The notes under the pieces were generated by a model. It had not been told where the DNA came from. It was given only the letters and a program-made list of their open reading frames with translations, and did not search any database. This document shows, piece after piece, positions 23,315 to 35,903 of a stretch of 64,000 bases of DNA. The stretch's first letter is position 1. Every line of letters begins with the position of its first letter. The position numbers were made by a program, and so were the translations under genes. This DNA comes from Artocarpus heterophyllus (taxonomy: Eukaryota > Streptophyta > Magnoliopsida > Rosales > Moraceae): contig CM046348.1 in the NCBI GenBank assembly GCA_025403435.1, positions 21,387,899 to 21,451,898 of the forward strand, written 5' to 3'.

Positions 23315-24247
23315 GGGTCCATTTGGTGGACAGATTCCAGTTGTATTGATTTAGATTTTTTTGATTTAAGTTATGTGACTTAAATTGCAATCTGAATTGA
23401 CGTTTGGATATATATTTAAGTATTAATCTGAACAAGGAATAAATTAGAATTTTTGTTTGCATAGACAATGTAAAAATGTTTTTAATTTATCAACAAATCT
23501 AACAAAACCTTCATTTTATGATTTTAAATAATATGCAATATGGGTCTTAATTTGTTCATCTTTTTATTAAGAACGCAACAAAAAAAGAATGTCTCAATCG
23601 AATATCAAATATAGAAGTCAAAATTTTTTTTGCACAAATATATGAGAGAGAAAATTAGATTTTACTGTAGCAAATGATTTGAGTTTTGAGAGGAAGAAAA
23701 CTCTCAAATTAGGGATTTTGATGGATTCAAAGGATTTGAATGATTAGAGGGTGTTTGGTTCAAGTACTTTTTGTACTCAATGAATTTAAATTTGGATTCG
23801 AGTATCAAGAATTCTTTAGATACATGTTTGTTTCCTCTAAAATCTAAATCCTTTGAGTATCAAGAATCCAAGATTTTAGAATTCTAACTCCCCCTTAAAC
23901 TTATGATACTCAGATATTTCTGCTACAGTAAAGACTGAAATTCTCTTTCTATATTTGAGGGAAAAAAATCATAATTTCTTTATTTGATATCCAATTGAGA
24001 TAATTCATTTTGCATTATGTTCCTAGTGAAGAGAGGAATAAATTAAGATCTATATTGCATATTTTTTTGGATCATTAATATTAAGATTTTATTAGATTTG
24101 TTAATAAATCAAAAACTATTTTCATTACCTTTTGCACAGCCAAACGTCAATTTGGATAACAATTCAAATCACTAACTCAAATCCTAATTTAAATCATACT
24201 AGCGTAAATCAAATCATTAATTTGAATTCATTTATCAAGCGGACCCT
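23315..24247. mobile_element. Foldback element, right arm
   Basis: This is the mirror of 7518-8496, with ends GGGTCCATTTGGTGG and GGACCCTAG. It carries the same nested central palindrome (about 23740-23900) and no coding sequence. Confidence 0.65.
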
Positions 24248-25418
24248 AGAATTTGAAAATGTTAAACACTTAATTGGATTATTAGAATTCTAGGAGTCTA
24301 AAGAATTAACCTAATCTACCAACCAAACGGCCATTTTTTTGAGATTAGGATTTGATATTATTATTTTTGTTTTGCGTGACTACAATGAGTGGTTATAATG
24401 AAGACAGTAGCACAAATGGAAATAGTTAAAATAAATTACTGCTAAAACCTTTTATGAAATAACCAAAATAATTATTTTTGAAGTATTCTTTTTTTCTTAG
24501 TGGTACATCATAAAAAAAAAAAATGTTAGCCCACTCAAAAAGGAAATAGTCAAATGATTGTTTTAATTTTTTCCTTATTTCAAAAAAAATTTCTTTCAAT
24601 TAATTTTCTTTATATTAGAGTTAATACTTTGATTTTTGTTTTGTTTTGTTTTTTTTTTGCATCATTAACCCTTTTAAGATTGATCAGGAGAAAAATAATA
24701 ATAATATTTGTTTCGTGGCCTGGAGAAAACATAGAAGTCTATTATTATATCCAAACCTTCCAAAATCTATACAAGAGATTATCATCTTTTTCAACTTTCC
24801 CCCCTAAAAAAATATAATAAAATAAAATAAACTTTCCTCTTTTAGAAAACCAGAGTCCGATTAGGAAACTACTTTGGAAAGACGAGACCTACCTATCACC
24901 AAGTTTATAAAGACCGAATCCCAATAGGAAACTTACTTATAAGAGATTATTATCTCCTCTACCGAGTTTCCAATTATCGAAACTCAGTGCAAAGAGTAAA
25001 CACCAAAACTCAATCAAAAGTATTTCTCTTGTCTTCTAGCTGAGCCAGATTCATGCGTCGATAATTTACGAGGAGAGATCATATTTTCTCCAGCTTCAGG
25101 TACAACATATACTCGCAAGATCTTGTGTTGATGTTTGGAACAAATTTAAGGCGTTAGGAGCGTAACTGCAAGTTAGAACCAAATATACTACGTAAGAGAA
25201 AACAATATAAAAGTTGGTTGTACAGCAAAATCGTACGATGTTCTCAAACACCCTAAATATTTATAATAGCTCAGTCTATATTCACCATTAATTGTTTTTG
25301 ATCTACTTCACGTACGTCTCCATGTGCGACATATGCGATAATTTGTTTTCTTCTTTATTTTCTTGTTGTTGTTATGTTATTAACTTAAAGTCTGGGTTTG
25401 GCCTTGTCTCAGAGTACG
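24248..25418. other. Promoter-side flank of the intact inner F-box gene
   Basis: This is the mirror of 6341-7517. It contains T-rich and TTTTG-repeat tracts (about 24640-24660) and no second gene. A TATA box was not identified with confidence. Confidence 0.45.
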
Positions 25419-28123
25419 ATGGCTCCAACTCAAAGAACGAAAACAAGCATATCAAGCAGTACTGCTCTCCCAAATACGATCGTGAAGAGAATAAGCAAAG
25501 TTCCAAAGGTTTCGTCTTTTTCTATTTGCAAGCTTCCGACAGATATGGTTGTCGAAATATTAGCAAGCGTTTCCGCCTCGTCATTCAGTGATTTACTGAG
25601 GGCCAAGTTAAGGTAAATATATATGTATGTATATAATATAATATAGGTGGGCATGGTTTTAGTTGTTACTGTTTTTATTAACTGTGCGATATTAATCGAA
25701 TGGTTATAATGAATTGAATAGTTGACAAAAAATTATAATAATGAATGAGATTGAATTCTTTATTATTGATTGTTGTTAAAATATATGCTTATTGAAAAAT
25801 TAAAAAAGTCTCCATTGAAAACAATTCCTATATATTAATATATATGATATATATAAAATATAGTATGTACACACACATGCACAGACACTTCCATATACGT
25901 CTTTTTATCATCTATATCACATGCCAATGCCATGCCATTGAAATATTGCTTGGTAAATATAACACCTTTATAATAAGGGAATTAAAATAAAACAAATCTT
26001 TAGAATATTTTAATAATAGCAAATTCTTTTAATAATTGTTATCTTGATTTTCCTGTTATTTTATACTGCAAAATTATTTAGTAATTATTATATTAATAAT
26101 AATCTTTGTTATCTGTTAAATAATTTGTATTTTTAATTTTTTTTTTGGTTGTGTTTTAACGTAAGTAGTGAGATTATTCTATTATAGCTTGAACGGCAAT
26201 TCAAAACCCTTTTGCTATAGTTTTTTATGTCCAAAAACCTTTGAAATCAAATCTGATTTTTGTAAATGCGTATATCTTTTGCAGCTGCAAATTGTTTAAA
26301 AGAATAGCCGAAGAGGACTACATTTACCGGAAAATATCGCTAGATGATTTTTTTGCTAAAGCCTTTTACTGGAAGCCAGAAGCAACTTCCTTCTTCAATA
26401 GGTGTTTGGAGTGTGGCAACTCAGAGGCCTTGTATCAAAAAGGATTGGTATGTGACCACTTTTCTATTTTCCAACCATTAATTTGGTTTCTCTAGCTTAA
26501 GAATAAGTTCCATGAGAGTATTTGGGAGCCAAGTTTTAACACCAAAGTTGCAAGTGATATAGTGTAATGCTCTCATATGCTACAGCATTTAAGTTTCAAC
26601 TTGGTTCTCAAACATATATTAAATGGAATGCATTAGAAAGTGAAAGGCTTAGGGGGAAAAAACAAAAGAAAATAAAAAGAATAGAGAGGAGTTTAACTCT
26701 TTTAGAGAATTAGCTTAACTATTAGGCAATGTAATGATAACAATTTAAGTTTGTTTAGTGTTTGCTAAACTTATTAAAACACTAGACATCTAAACAATTA
26801 ATTAGCTACTAAAGTAGCCTTATATGTATAAACAATGACGTGATAAGAACACCCACGTTATTTTTGCATATTAAAAGCACACATGGAATGAAAAATTGTT
26901 TGGTCTGTGAAACAAATTGAGTTATCTTAAGGGCTCTGTCAAATTTGCTTAATTTTTAAGTAGATACAAGAATGGGTGGAGAAAAAAAGCACATGTTTAC
27001 CAAACCCTAAAAGAATGTAAAGGAAAAGATAATGAGATTAGAAAGGAAAGTAAAAGAATGAGAGTGAGCATCATTCATTCCCTTTCTAGTGTTTACTTAA
27101 TTATTTGGCGGTGTAACGAAAAACAATCTCCTTCCCTTTCTAATGTTTACTTACTTAGAAATAAGGATTGAATCCTTATTCAATGTAATTACAAAAATAT
27201 CAAATTTACATTATTAATAGTTTAAATAATAATATTTAAATTTAGATATCCAAGTAAATATGATATTCATTCACTTTGATAGGGAATTAATACTAAAGGG
27301 TATGGAGGTTTAATATTCCCTTTTCTCATTCCCTATATTGTGTGGGGCCTACTAAACTCACATTACTAATTTTTTAAATAAATATATTATTTAAAGGGAA
27401 ATGAAATCACTTCTTACTTTCCCTTTCCTTTGATACAAAGTAAAATGCCTGATTCCGTCTCCTTAAGGATAAATAAACACACAAATGCCATATTAATTTA
27501 CTTCAACACAATCATATGTACAGTGTTTGTATACTTGCCATCATCTGTATAGTTTCCAAAAATTTAAGAGGCAAATCAAATTTGTATAGTAATTTTTGGT
27601 GCACGTTCCCATATCTCTAACAATATCTGTACATTTGCCCTTTTTTTTTGTGTTTTTTGTGTTTTTTTTTTTTTTTTTTTGCTAGTCCGAATATTTTACT
27701 AACCACCTGAGGAAACAATCCGGTTTTGCACTTTTGGAGAAAGCTGCAAATTCTAGCCACCTCGGAGCTTCATACGTGCTCGGCATCACCTTAATTTGCA
27801 ACGGAGATGAATCTGCGCAACGAGGTTTAGAACTCTTCCGCAACATCAAAACGAGTCTCCAAATGCAACAATGCCGGAACAAACTAGCAGAATCAGCAAG
27901 TTTAGTATGGATACCTCAAGACAAAGATTTTCTTAAACCAAAGCTTTTGATGTGTCCATTTCTAGACCGGAAGCGGAGCAGATGGGATTTTTGCGGCGAA
28001 AACTGTGGAGATGATCTACATTGCGAGACTTGCATTTTGAATAGGGAAATAATTCATGTCTGTAGCATATTGACTGGTGTTTCCTTGTATTCCTATCATT
28101 ATGAAATGTGCTTGTCAAGTTAA
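25419..28123 (+). CDS. F-box protein of the At1g67623 type, intact right-arm copy
   Basis: Three exons give 264 aa: 25419-25612, 26285-26447 and 27686-28123, with GT-AG introns (AG|GTAAAT, TTG|GTATGT) and matching phases. The F-box is at residues about 31-75 (CKLPTDMVVEILASVSASS, then KLSCKLFKRIAEED across the exon 1/2 junction). The middle has short helical, Sel1-like stretches (GNSEALYQKG, AANSSHLGASYVLGI, CNGDESAQRGLELF). The C-terminus has a cysteine/histidine cluster (CGENCGDDLHCETC). Family: putative plant F-box proteins related to At1g67623 and the F-box/MYND At1g67340 group, predicted SCF subunits; the substrate is unknown. The start is the first ATG of the conserved block MAPTQRTKTSISSS. 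The left-arm copy has a second ATG 21 bases upstream, but here that position is TTG. Exon 3 follows a long T-rich tract ending in GCTAG. Confidence 0.9.
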
Positions 28124-30158
28124 TTGAAGACATAGCAGGAAACACCACACCACCATAAATTGTCGTCACCGAGAGTGTGACAAAACTACATCTGTTAGAA
28201 ATGTTGGATTTCTTTTAGAGTAACTGTTTTTGACACTTTATTATTATTATTATTATTTTATAGATCAAATTTTATCTTTGGAGGGTGATGTAAGAACAAA
28301 TACAAGAACATCGCTCATGTTATATCGAAATATTTTGTTACATCTTTTGTAATGTTGCATAGATCATAACTTATGTTTCACCAATCAAAAATTGTTGCTA
28401 TGTTAAGAAACAAATTGAACAATAATCTCCAAATAGAAAGGGATATTTGCCTTTTTATATTATATATTTTAGGTTTATTCAAAAATTATATATTGATTTT
28501 TGAACTCATCAAATAAGTATTTTTAGATTATCTCATTTAATAATTGATTTTGACTTTTTAAAGAATCAAATTGTTCTTTAAAAAAAGAGGGAAAAAAGAA
28601 CAAAACTTTGAAAGATTAGAATGAAAAAAAACACATACACAACAAACCCATTTTCAAGGTATTTTTGAGCAGTTTTAGATCAAAACTGGAAGTTCAAAGT
28701 TTTCTTATGTTTTTATTTTATTTTATTTTTCTATTTGAGGGTATTTTAAGCATTTTTGGGTTAAAATTGAGGGTTTGGCCGTGAACAGATACATATTTAT
28801 TCATTAAATCAAATATAAAAGTATACATTTAATGAGATAAAAAGCTAAATGTATTATTTTTGAATAAACAAAAAACAAGTACAAAAAGACAAGATAGATT
28901 TAGCTCACATGTCTCTTTTTTTGTGTCCCTTTTTAATAATATCACGTCACATTAATTAAAATATTTTTACCCACATGATTAGTAACAAGATATTTTAGTT
29001 GATATGACATTTTAATTGATATAGCATGATATTATTAAAAGGACATGAAAAAGGAGACATTGGAGTCGGATTCATAAAATGGGAAAATATGAGGATTTTC
29101 TCTAACATTGCTCAACTTTAGTTTTGTTTTCTTTTGATTTAAAATTTCATTATTTTTTAGGCCTTTTTTTAATTTAATGTTATAGCTTGTAAGAACTCTT
29201 TTCTTCTCTTTTTAATAAATTTTCTTCTCATTTAAGGGGTGAAAAAACTTACTCCAGAGCATACTTTAGTAACTCAGAAAGCCCTTAAATTTCATCACCA
29301 TAACCACCATTTAAGGGCTTTCAAGCACAATCATCTCCTCAGAAACGCTTGAAAATCATCTCCTGAGACAAGCTCTGACAAGAGCCACCTCTAGAGACAG
29401 CTTCGCCTTATGCCCTCCAAAGACAACTTTGTCTCGTAGCCCTTCAGAGACCTAGTCTCTCCACTGCAAACACCAAACCACTTTCCCATCAACCATTTGG
29501 TTACTCCTCTCACCATTCTTCCATCAATGTTCTTTTTATTATTATTGTTGTTATCGCCCTCAATATTTTATCACTTTTTAGTATCTAAATTGTCTATGTT
29601 CTCGAGATTTTAATTTTATATTATTATATATTTTTAATATTTTATTATATTATATTTTTATTTTAGTTAATTTGATTGTCATTTCATTTTATTGAATTCT
29701 ATTCTATTTAGTATTTCCCTCTATATTTTATTTTCTTCATTTTGTGTAGGTTAACGAGGTAAAATGGAAAAAAAATTGTCAATTTGAATTAATTTGGCTC
29801 AAAAAGGTTTTAAAAAAAAAGAGTAAGGAGTTGCCAACAAAGAACCAAAAGCACGCCCTACTAGGAAACTCTTGTCCTCAGCCCCTGGTCCATCTCAACG
29901 GAAAGTCCAAATGCACGCTTGCGTTGCACCCCAATAGAACCACATGTACCGCAGATCAGTTGACCATGTTCCAAAAAAAAAATACTTTTGAGAAATAATG
30001 AGCACGATTGAAGTAATTATACATACAAATCCATTTAGGGATCAATATGTTTTGATTGAAACTGGAAGTATGAGAATAGGCGGCTGGTATACCACCATAA
30101 TGAAATTGCCATTTTTTTTTTCTTATAGGATTTATGTTGGAGCACTGCTATCTGTTTT
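28124..30158. other. Right-arm gene-free stretch downstream of the inner F-box gene
   Basis: This is the mirror of 3864-5920, with a shorter ATT microsatellite (28238-28256) and AT-rich low complexity at 29560-29680. No gene is supported. Confidence 0.45.
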
Positions 30159-30265
30159 GAGCGGGTTGCAGCCCGTTTCTCTCATAAAGGTGGGCCTTAC
30201 CGGGTGGGTCAATAGGGTCCATCCGGTAGGGCCTACCTCTGTGAGAGAGACGGGCTACGGCTCGT
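30159..30265. repeat. GC-rich imperfect hairpin, right arm
   Basis: This is the mirror of 3756-3863, with several differences (GGGCCTTACCGGGTGGGTC in the loop region). Both copies keep two opposed CCCGT..CTCTCT blocks, so stem pairing is kept despite substitutions. Confidence 0.55.
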
Positions 30266-31967
30266 GTGGGACAAAAAAAGTTTTTCTTTATGTTAACTTT
30301 ATCGGGAAGCTCGCGTAGTTTGTTACGTCAACTGCAAAAGAATAAGTTGCGCTAAAATTGAAAAAGTTCTGTGGGTTTCATAATTGCATAAAAGGAGTCA
30401 AAGTAGTGGCTGCGGCGCATTGAGGCACTTCTTGTCGACTCATTCTACCATGGCTAAACTTTTTTTTTTTTTTAAATGCATTGCAATTATTTGTTCTTCC
30501 AATCTTCTTGGGGGACATATCCATATTAGTGACTGCAGTAGTGAAATTTTTTTTTTTTTTTACTTCAAAGATTTTTCTCTCACTAGATCCTTGTTTTGCA
30601 GAGCTCCACTAGGTGAAATTGAAGAAATAGAAGAAACAGCAGTAGCCATGATGTAGTTCCTCTGCGTAAGAGCTTGGAATTTGAGGCCTCGCCCAATGGT
30701 GCTTTGCAGCCTGTCTCTTGTCAGCACACTACCTAGCTCCTCTACTCCGCTAATGCACAGTCCCCCGAACTCGTTGGCCTGCGTCTTATCTCCACCGATA
30801 GAAAACCCGTCATCATGCTTGAAACCCCTTTGTCGTTGAGATCACCGTGACACACGATCGAAGCTGTCATTATCAAGATTCATCTTCGCAACAAGGATCG
30901 TCATTATTGCATCCACTACAAACAAGGAGTGAAACCATGGGAGACGACTGACGGTGCAAACTGTTGGAGATCAAGAGAGAAGAGGAAGGGACAAGGATAT
31001 TTTAGGTTTATAGAAAATTTAGGTGTGAAATATGCTATTAATTTCTATATCTCTAAATTCCGGTAATTAATTTTAAATATCATATTAAGATGTGGTATTC
31101 GGCTCGTTCTCCTGTTTCTCTTTCTCTCTTCTTCTTCTTTCTCTTTTTTTTTTAAATTTTTTTCTTTTATTTTTATCTTTCACCTTCCAACTTGAAATGA
31201 ACTCGTCCAAAGCCTGCCAATCCGTCTGTCTCCACAGCCCAGTTGCACCCCAAAAAAGTGTTGACAAAAACTAACCATATATCTCACAGAAATACGTGTG
31301 TAAATTCACAAAGATATAATTAACTTGTTAGAAAGGCGTGCTTATCCGTGAATACACTGCACCAAAGGAATATGTGTAAATTCAAGTTCTAAACTTTGAC
31401 ACAATCTTTTAAGTTGTCAAAATATTATAGGCCTTTTAGTACGTAAGTTTAAAATTATTTAAAACAGTTTAAACCATAGAAGAGGTTCAAACTAACGTTT
31501 TGTAAAGTAACAACTGAGGCTAGTTTAAATCATTTAGATGGTTTTAACCAATTAAAATCTCTAAAAATCTAAACTTTGCCTCCTCAAGTTCACACGGTTT
31601 GAACTATTTTTGACAGTAAAAGCCATTCTTATTCTTTTTTTTTTTTTTTTTCATTAACCATAGTTTTTCAAACATCAATTCTCAAAACTTGATATGATGT
31701 TTTATTTTCGTTTTAAACCTTTACGTCCCAAACATCAGTTAAAAACCACCATTTAAACCACATTTTAAAACCCATAATTTAAACCATAAGCTCTAAACAA
31801 TATCATTCCAAACTCGTGCACCAAACGTGCCATTAGTTTTTCAAAAATGGTTGGTCTGCAAACACCTTCATTATTTTAAGATGATGAGTGGGTAGAAGCG
31901 GCCACCAAGGAAAAAACAATTAAAAAAAGAAAAGAAAAAGAAGAGGTAGCGAGAATCAGAACCATGT
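30266..31967. other. Right-arm intergenic stretch with MITE-like element and short ORF
   Basis: This is the mirror of 2059-3755. The short transit-peptide-like ORF starts with ATG at 30649 on the minus strand, and the MITE-like element lies at about 31430-31833 (end GCACCAAACGTGCCA). The region between the outer F-box gene and the hairpin is otherwise without recognisable genes. Confidence 0.45.
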
Positions 31968-33967
31968 CTATCTTTTTGTCCTTCCGAGCGATAAAGGATA
32001 GTTCTCTTCCTGGAGTTTTAACCTCCCACACCTGTACCAACAGCGAGTGACATATGTAAGATTTTACGACGGACTTGCTGAAGAATGTTTCACAGCAAAC
32101 TAAGTGCTTAGTTCAATTAACGCTACGAAGAAAGGATATCAGGACCCAACGCCAGAGATATATCATTCCAATGTAGTTGTAGGCAAGGAATTACATTTTC
32201 TGGCATAAGCGGACTTAATCAGTCAAATACATATATTTTCATCACATGAAAGCAAAGATGGTGCAGTTGATTTAGTTTAAAGACTTTACATCACATATTC
32301 TCAATGGTTAGAAGAACAAAATATATTCCCTTACTAACATATGTCTTCAAACGTATTAAATCAGTCTTTGGGACAAACTCAGGAATACATATATAAATAT
32401 ACAGGCAATAGAAAGTGGACCAACAAAACTAATTCTTGGACTAGCAAATCTTAGGCAGATAAACAAATAGCACAGATAGCTATCAAAATACTTAGAAAAC
32501 AAAACTAACGCATGAATTAACAATAGCAATAATAAGATTAAAAAAAAAAAAAAAAGAAGAAAGAAGAAGCAAATGTGCTTATCCATACCTTGAATTGACA
32601 TTCAGTACCTCGACATTACTGTCCATCACAATATCTTTTAGTGAAATGAAGCTTGGAGTATAAGCGATGCCCTCAAATGCCGATCGAATGCCACAAAACT
32701 TGAGCCGTCTGAATCTTAGGCCTCTTAATTCGTCATAGTAAACCAATTCATATTCATCCCGACGATGCCGGGACATCAACAAAGCTCCGTTGTTTAAGTA
32801 ACTAATAGGTCGATACCAGTAACGACCACGTGACCCAGTATCATTTGCAATACCTATGGAGAACAACTTAGTCCAAGATTCACATACACCATATTCTTTC
32901 ATCACCCATATATCAATGTGATCATAAGCAGAAGTATCATACACACAAAGAAAACCTCCTAAAACTCTCATATCCAAATGTTTAAATTGTTGACAAGGTG
33001 GTGATGGAATGGAGTAGAAGTGGAACGACTCCACATCTAAATCAAAACAAACTATACATTCTGAGCCATTATTATAATTCTCATGAATCCAGTGAAGAGC
33101 TCCCTCAAGATAGATTGGGCAGTTACTCTGATTTAGCTTAAATGCCGGGACACTAACACTTCTCCAAGAAACTGTCCCAAGCGTATGTATGTCAGCCATC
33201 TTATCTCCAAGCCTCAAACAAATGCCTGTAGCAGGGTCCTTTTCCTCACGAGGAAACCTAATAACCTTGAACTGATTATTCTTTGGACTGAATCCCAGCC
33301 CAACCCATAAAAATCTCCCATTATTCCCATCATTAGAAGACTTTGGGAGATAAATAAACTCATCCAAGATTGGGTTGCAAACAACAACAGGATCATAACC
33401 CAACTTGTCAGCCAAGCAAAGCAAGCCATTACATGAATTTGCAACTTTATACTTGTGATCCCATGATGAGTCTAACTTAATGAAGTTTGTCCTCTTCCTG
33501 TAGCTATTAGTGCAAAACATAGCATTCGTATCATCACCCACCTGATTGAACATAGCTTTGGCATTCCTCAGTGGAATCTTTAATTTGGCTTTCACTTTTA
33601 TGCAAAGACGACAACGTTTACACTTCTCCCCAACCGATCCGCACCAACAGTACCCCACATCAAAACCGCGACCATCTTCAGGCTCCAACAAGTGTAGGGC
33701 TCTCGAAACGCGGATATAATGCAGGTCTCGAATCAAAAGACAGGTCTTTGCTTGTGCCAAGTGCAGCCTTGCAAATTGAGGATCTGAGATTATACTATGC
33801 CAAGTCTTGCACACACATTTGCATAAGATAATGCTCCTTGTGGATAGTTTTAGCAGAATATCAACAAAGATTGTAACCGGAAGATCACTTATGGAAGGAC
33901 CAAGAAATTGAATTTTCTCGTCAGTGTTGCCCGTTTGGGCCGGCTTTCTTCTTCTCTTCGTGGCCAT
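31968..33967 (-). CDS. F-box and F-box-associated (FBA) domain protein, right-arm intact copy
   Basis: Exon 1 runs 33967-32589 and exon 2 runs 32031-31968, giving 480 aa. Read through without splicing, exon 1 ends ten bases later at a stop. The splice AG|GTATGG to GTACAG|G instead adds CGRLKLQEENYPLSLGRTKR, a tail typical of the family, so the spliced form is preferred. The N-terminus is basic (ATKRRRK, a possible nuclear signal). The F-box covers residues about 25-70 with the LCKCVCKTWHSII stretch that packs against SKP1. The FBA domain starts near residue 172 (SCNGLLCLAD, VVCNPILDEFIYLPKS, VGLGFSPKNNQFKVIR). Family role: substrate receptor of an SCF E3 ubiquitin ligase, similar to CPR1/CPR30-type or At3g07870-type proteins; the target is unknown. 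A cysteine-rich patch (residues 107-122) between the two domains is notable. It is the only intact member of the three copies in this window. Confidence 0.92.
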
Positions 33968-34575
33968 TCTAGCAATCTATATATGAATATCTATACAAAT
34001 TTCAATTCAAAAATTTACTAGTCGAACCATAAACACAGTTTTTTCACATTAATGCATTTAGTTCAAAGATTCAACACGAAAAAATATTTATAGATACACA
34101 TAGAACGAAAATGGGCAAATGAATTAAAAACTAGGAAAACTAATAAATGATGAGAGGGGAAAATGTTAAAAGTTCACATTTTCAATTCAAAGGCCAACAA
34201 AAACGAAAATGAACAGTTACAATACTAGGATAATCATTAATAAGTACTGGGAAAAAAAAGAAAAAGAACATTAGAAACACAGTTTTAGGAAAACTTGATT
34301 CAAGAACCTGCCTGGAAAACAGAAATGGGTATGCAGATAAACAAATTTTCAGATTAGGGCATCAATCCAATTATTAGTATCCATATAATACCGCTTATTT
34401 TATTCCCTTGCAAAGACAAAGACCAGATTTGTCCCACCCTCCTCTTCTGGTGACCCCCTTGATCTTCCTCTAGGGTTCGTGCTTTAATAAGCTCACTCGT
34501 GCCATTTGACCTCGTCCTAGAAGATTCATACTAAATCTATGCCACTAGCTCGACGTCCCCCATCTCCTTCGAGAA
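33968..34575. other. 5' flank of the intact outer F-box gene
   Basis: The first 54 bases are shared with the left arm (bases 1-54). The rest is unique in this window and may be F-box promoter. No coding sequence is seen. A CT/CC-rich patch begins near 34430, shortly before the Copia remnant. Confidence 0.4.
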
Positions 34576-35170
34576 ATGGTCCCACTTCTGATTCAATTGC
34601 AGCAGGAAATCCAGTACAGTAAGAAAGGCAAGGCAAAAGACTGCTACATTGCCCATCATTTGCCCACTTCTCTTCCAGATGGGACGATCTGCATGATTTA
34701 TATACCTACCTCTGAACAAGTGGCTGATGTGTTTACCAAAGGAGTTTCAAGACTCTTATTTGAAAAATTTGTACACAATTTGGGCATGTTCAATTTGTAC
34801 AGTCCAACTTGAGGGGGAGTGTTAGCAGGGCTAATTCAGTCTTTTTATTATTTTAGGTTTGCAGTTAGTTGGTTAGAAGATAAGCCGGGTAGTTTACTGA
34901 TATCTAGGTTAGTTAGATAAGTTCTATTCCTAGCTGCCTAGGAAACAATATAAAAGGCAGATGCTAGACTTTGAGCCCGTTTGGTTCGAATATTTGAATA
35001 GAGTATTTGAACGAAGATTTAAATTTTTGTGAGAGAAAATACTGTAGCAAAAAGATTCGAACCGTGATTCAAACTACCAAACAAACGGGCTTTTGTATTT
35101 TAAGTTTTTCCGATTTTAATAAGAAAAGTGCAGTACCATTTATTTGCTCTCTCCTCTAGTCTGTTCTTCA
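34576..35170 (+). mobile_element. Ty1/Copia 3' remnant with LTR
   Basis: The ORF 34576-34812 ends with the classic Copia C-terminus (IPTSEQVADVFTKG and FVHNLGMFNLYSPT). A polypurine tract GAGGGGGAG follows, and an LTR begins TGTTAGCAGGGC at 34820. The LTR contains a TATA-like AATATAAAAGG (34947-34957). Only the tail of RNase H survives and no 5' half is present, so the element is dead. A MITE of 118 bp (34974-35091) has inserted into the LTR. Confidence 0.8.
34974..35091. mobile_element. MITE inside the Copia LTR
   Basis: Ends AGCCCGTTTGGTTCGAA and, inverted, AGCCCGTTTGTTTGG. The internal motif ACTGTAGCAAAAAGATTCGA is shared with the copy at 36847-36939. This is a hAT-like MITE by end sequence; no clear target duplication was measured. 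Confidence 0.75.
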
Positions 35171-35174
35171 ATAA

Positions 35175-35665
35175 TAATATCCAGAGAAACCAGAAGGAGG
35201 CAAACATCCGAAAAACCCCAAGCATCAACACCAAAACATGCCAAAAACTCATGAGCACAAACATCGCATTTAGAACAATATGCAAAGAAAGGAGAACAAG
35301 GCATGCATCCGAAAAACCCCAAAAAGTCAGAGACACCAAAACATGCCAAAAACTCATGATCCGAAACAATAACATTTACAACAATATCCGGAGAAACGAG
35401 AAGAAGGCAAACATTTGAAAAACCCCAAAAAATCAGAGACAACAGAACATGCCAAAAACTCATAATCCGAAACATCGCATTTAGAACAATATGCAGAGAA
35501 ACCAGAAGCACGCAAACATCCGAAAAAAACCCCAAAAATCAGAGACACCAAAACATGGCAAAAATTGCTATCCCGAAGCATCACATTTACAACAATATGC
35601 ATAGAAAGCAGAAGAAGGCGAAGATCCAAAAAAACCCAAAAATTAGAGTCACCAAAACATGGAAA
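35175..35665. repeat. Tandem array of about 105-bp units
   Basis: Five units start near 35175, 35275, 35381, 35486 and 35592. Each carries ACAATATSCRNAGAAA, then CAAACATCCGAAAA and ACCAAAACATGCCAAAAACT. Frames open through the array on both strands are a consequence of the repeat, not evidence of a gene. The array lies just downstream (minus strand) of a transcript-leader-like CT-rich stretch (35915-35700) that ends in a possible splice donor ACAAG|GTATGA. Confidence 0.85.
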
Positions 35666-35903
35666 AAATGAAGATCATAGCTAAATCATCATACCTTGTC
35701 GATATCACGGACAACAGCATGCGAGAGAGAGAACCTCACAAACCCACGGCCAAAACCAAGGACCAAAACCCAGTACTTCGTGAAAGCAGAACACGAGGGA
35801 GAGAACAGATGCAACGAGCCAGCTGAACAAGACGATGCAAAAGCAGGGGGAAAATAGAGAGAAGAGAGACCCAGGGATTGAGAGATTAGGGAAGAGGTAT
35901 GAA

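Larger units (their letters stand above)
19810..34021 (-). repeat. Right arm of a large inverted duplication
   Basis: This is the mirror of 1-11989. It keeps the intact copies of both F-box genes and the full sequence that the left arm lost between the third and first exons of the inner F-box gene. Its inner end (19810) falls inside a 3.5 kb non-coding repeat element that continues uninterrupted to about 17678. Its outer end is at or beyond 34021; the partner sequence would lie left of the window. Confidence 0.95.

Noticed and set aside
35140..35535. 131-codon minus-strand frame and overlapping frames on both strands
   Set aside because: They arise from the 105-bp tandem array, whose unit lacks stops in several frames. 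No domain and no conserved start.
35175..35665. Regularly spaced repeats considered as a CRISPR array
   Set aside because: The whole 105-bp unit is repeated with no unique spacers, and the context is plant nuclear DNA.
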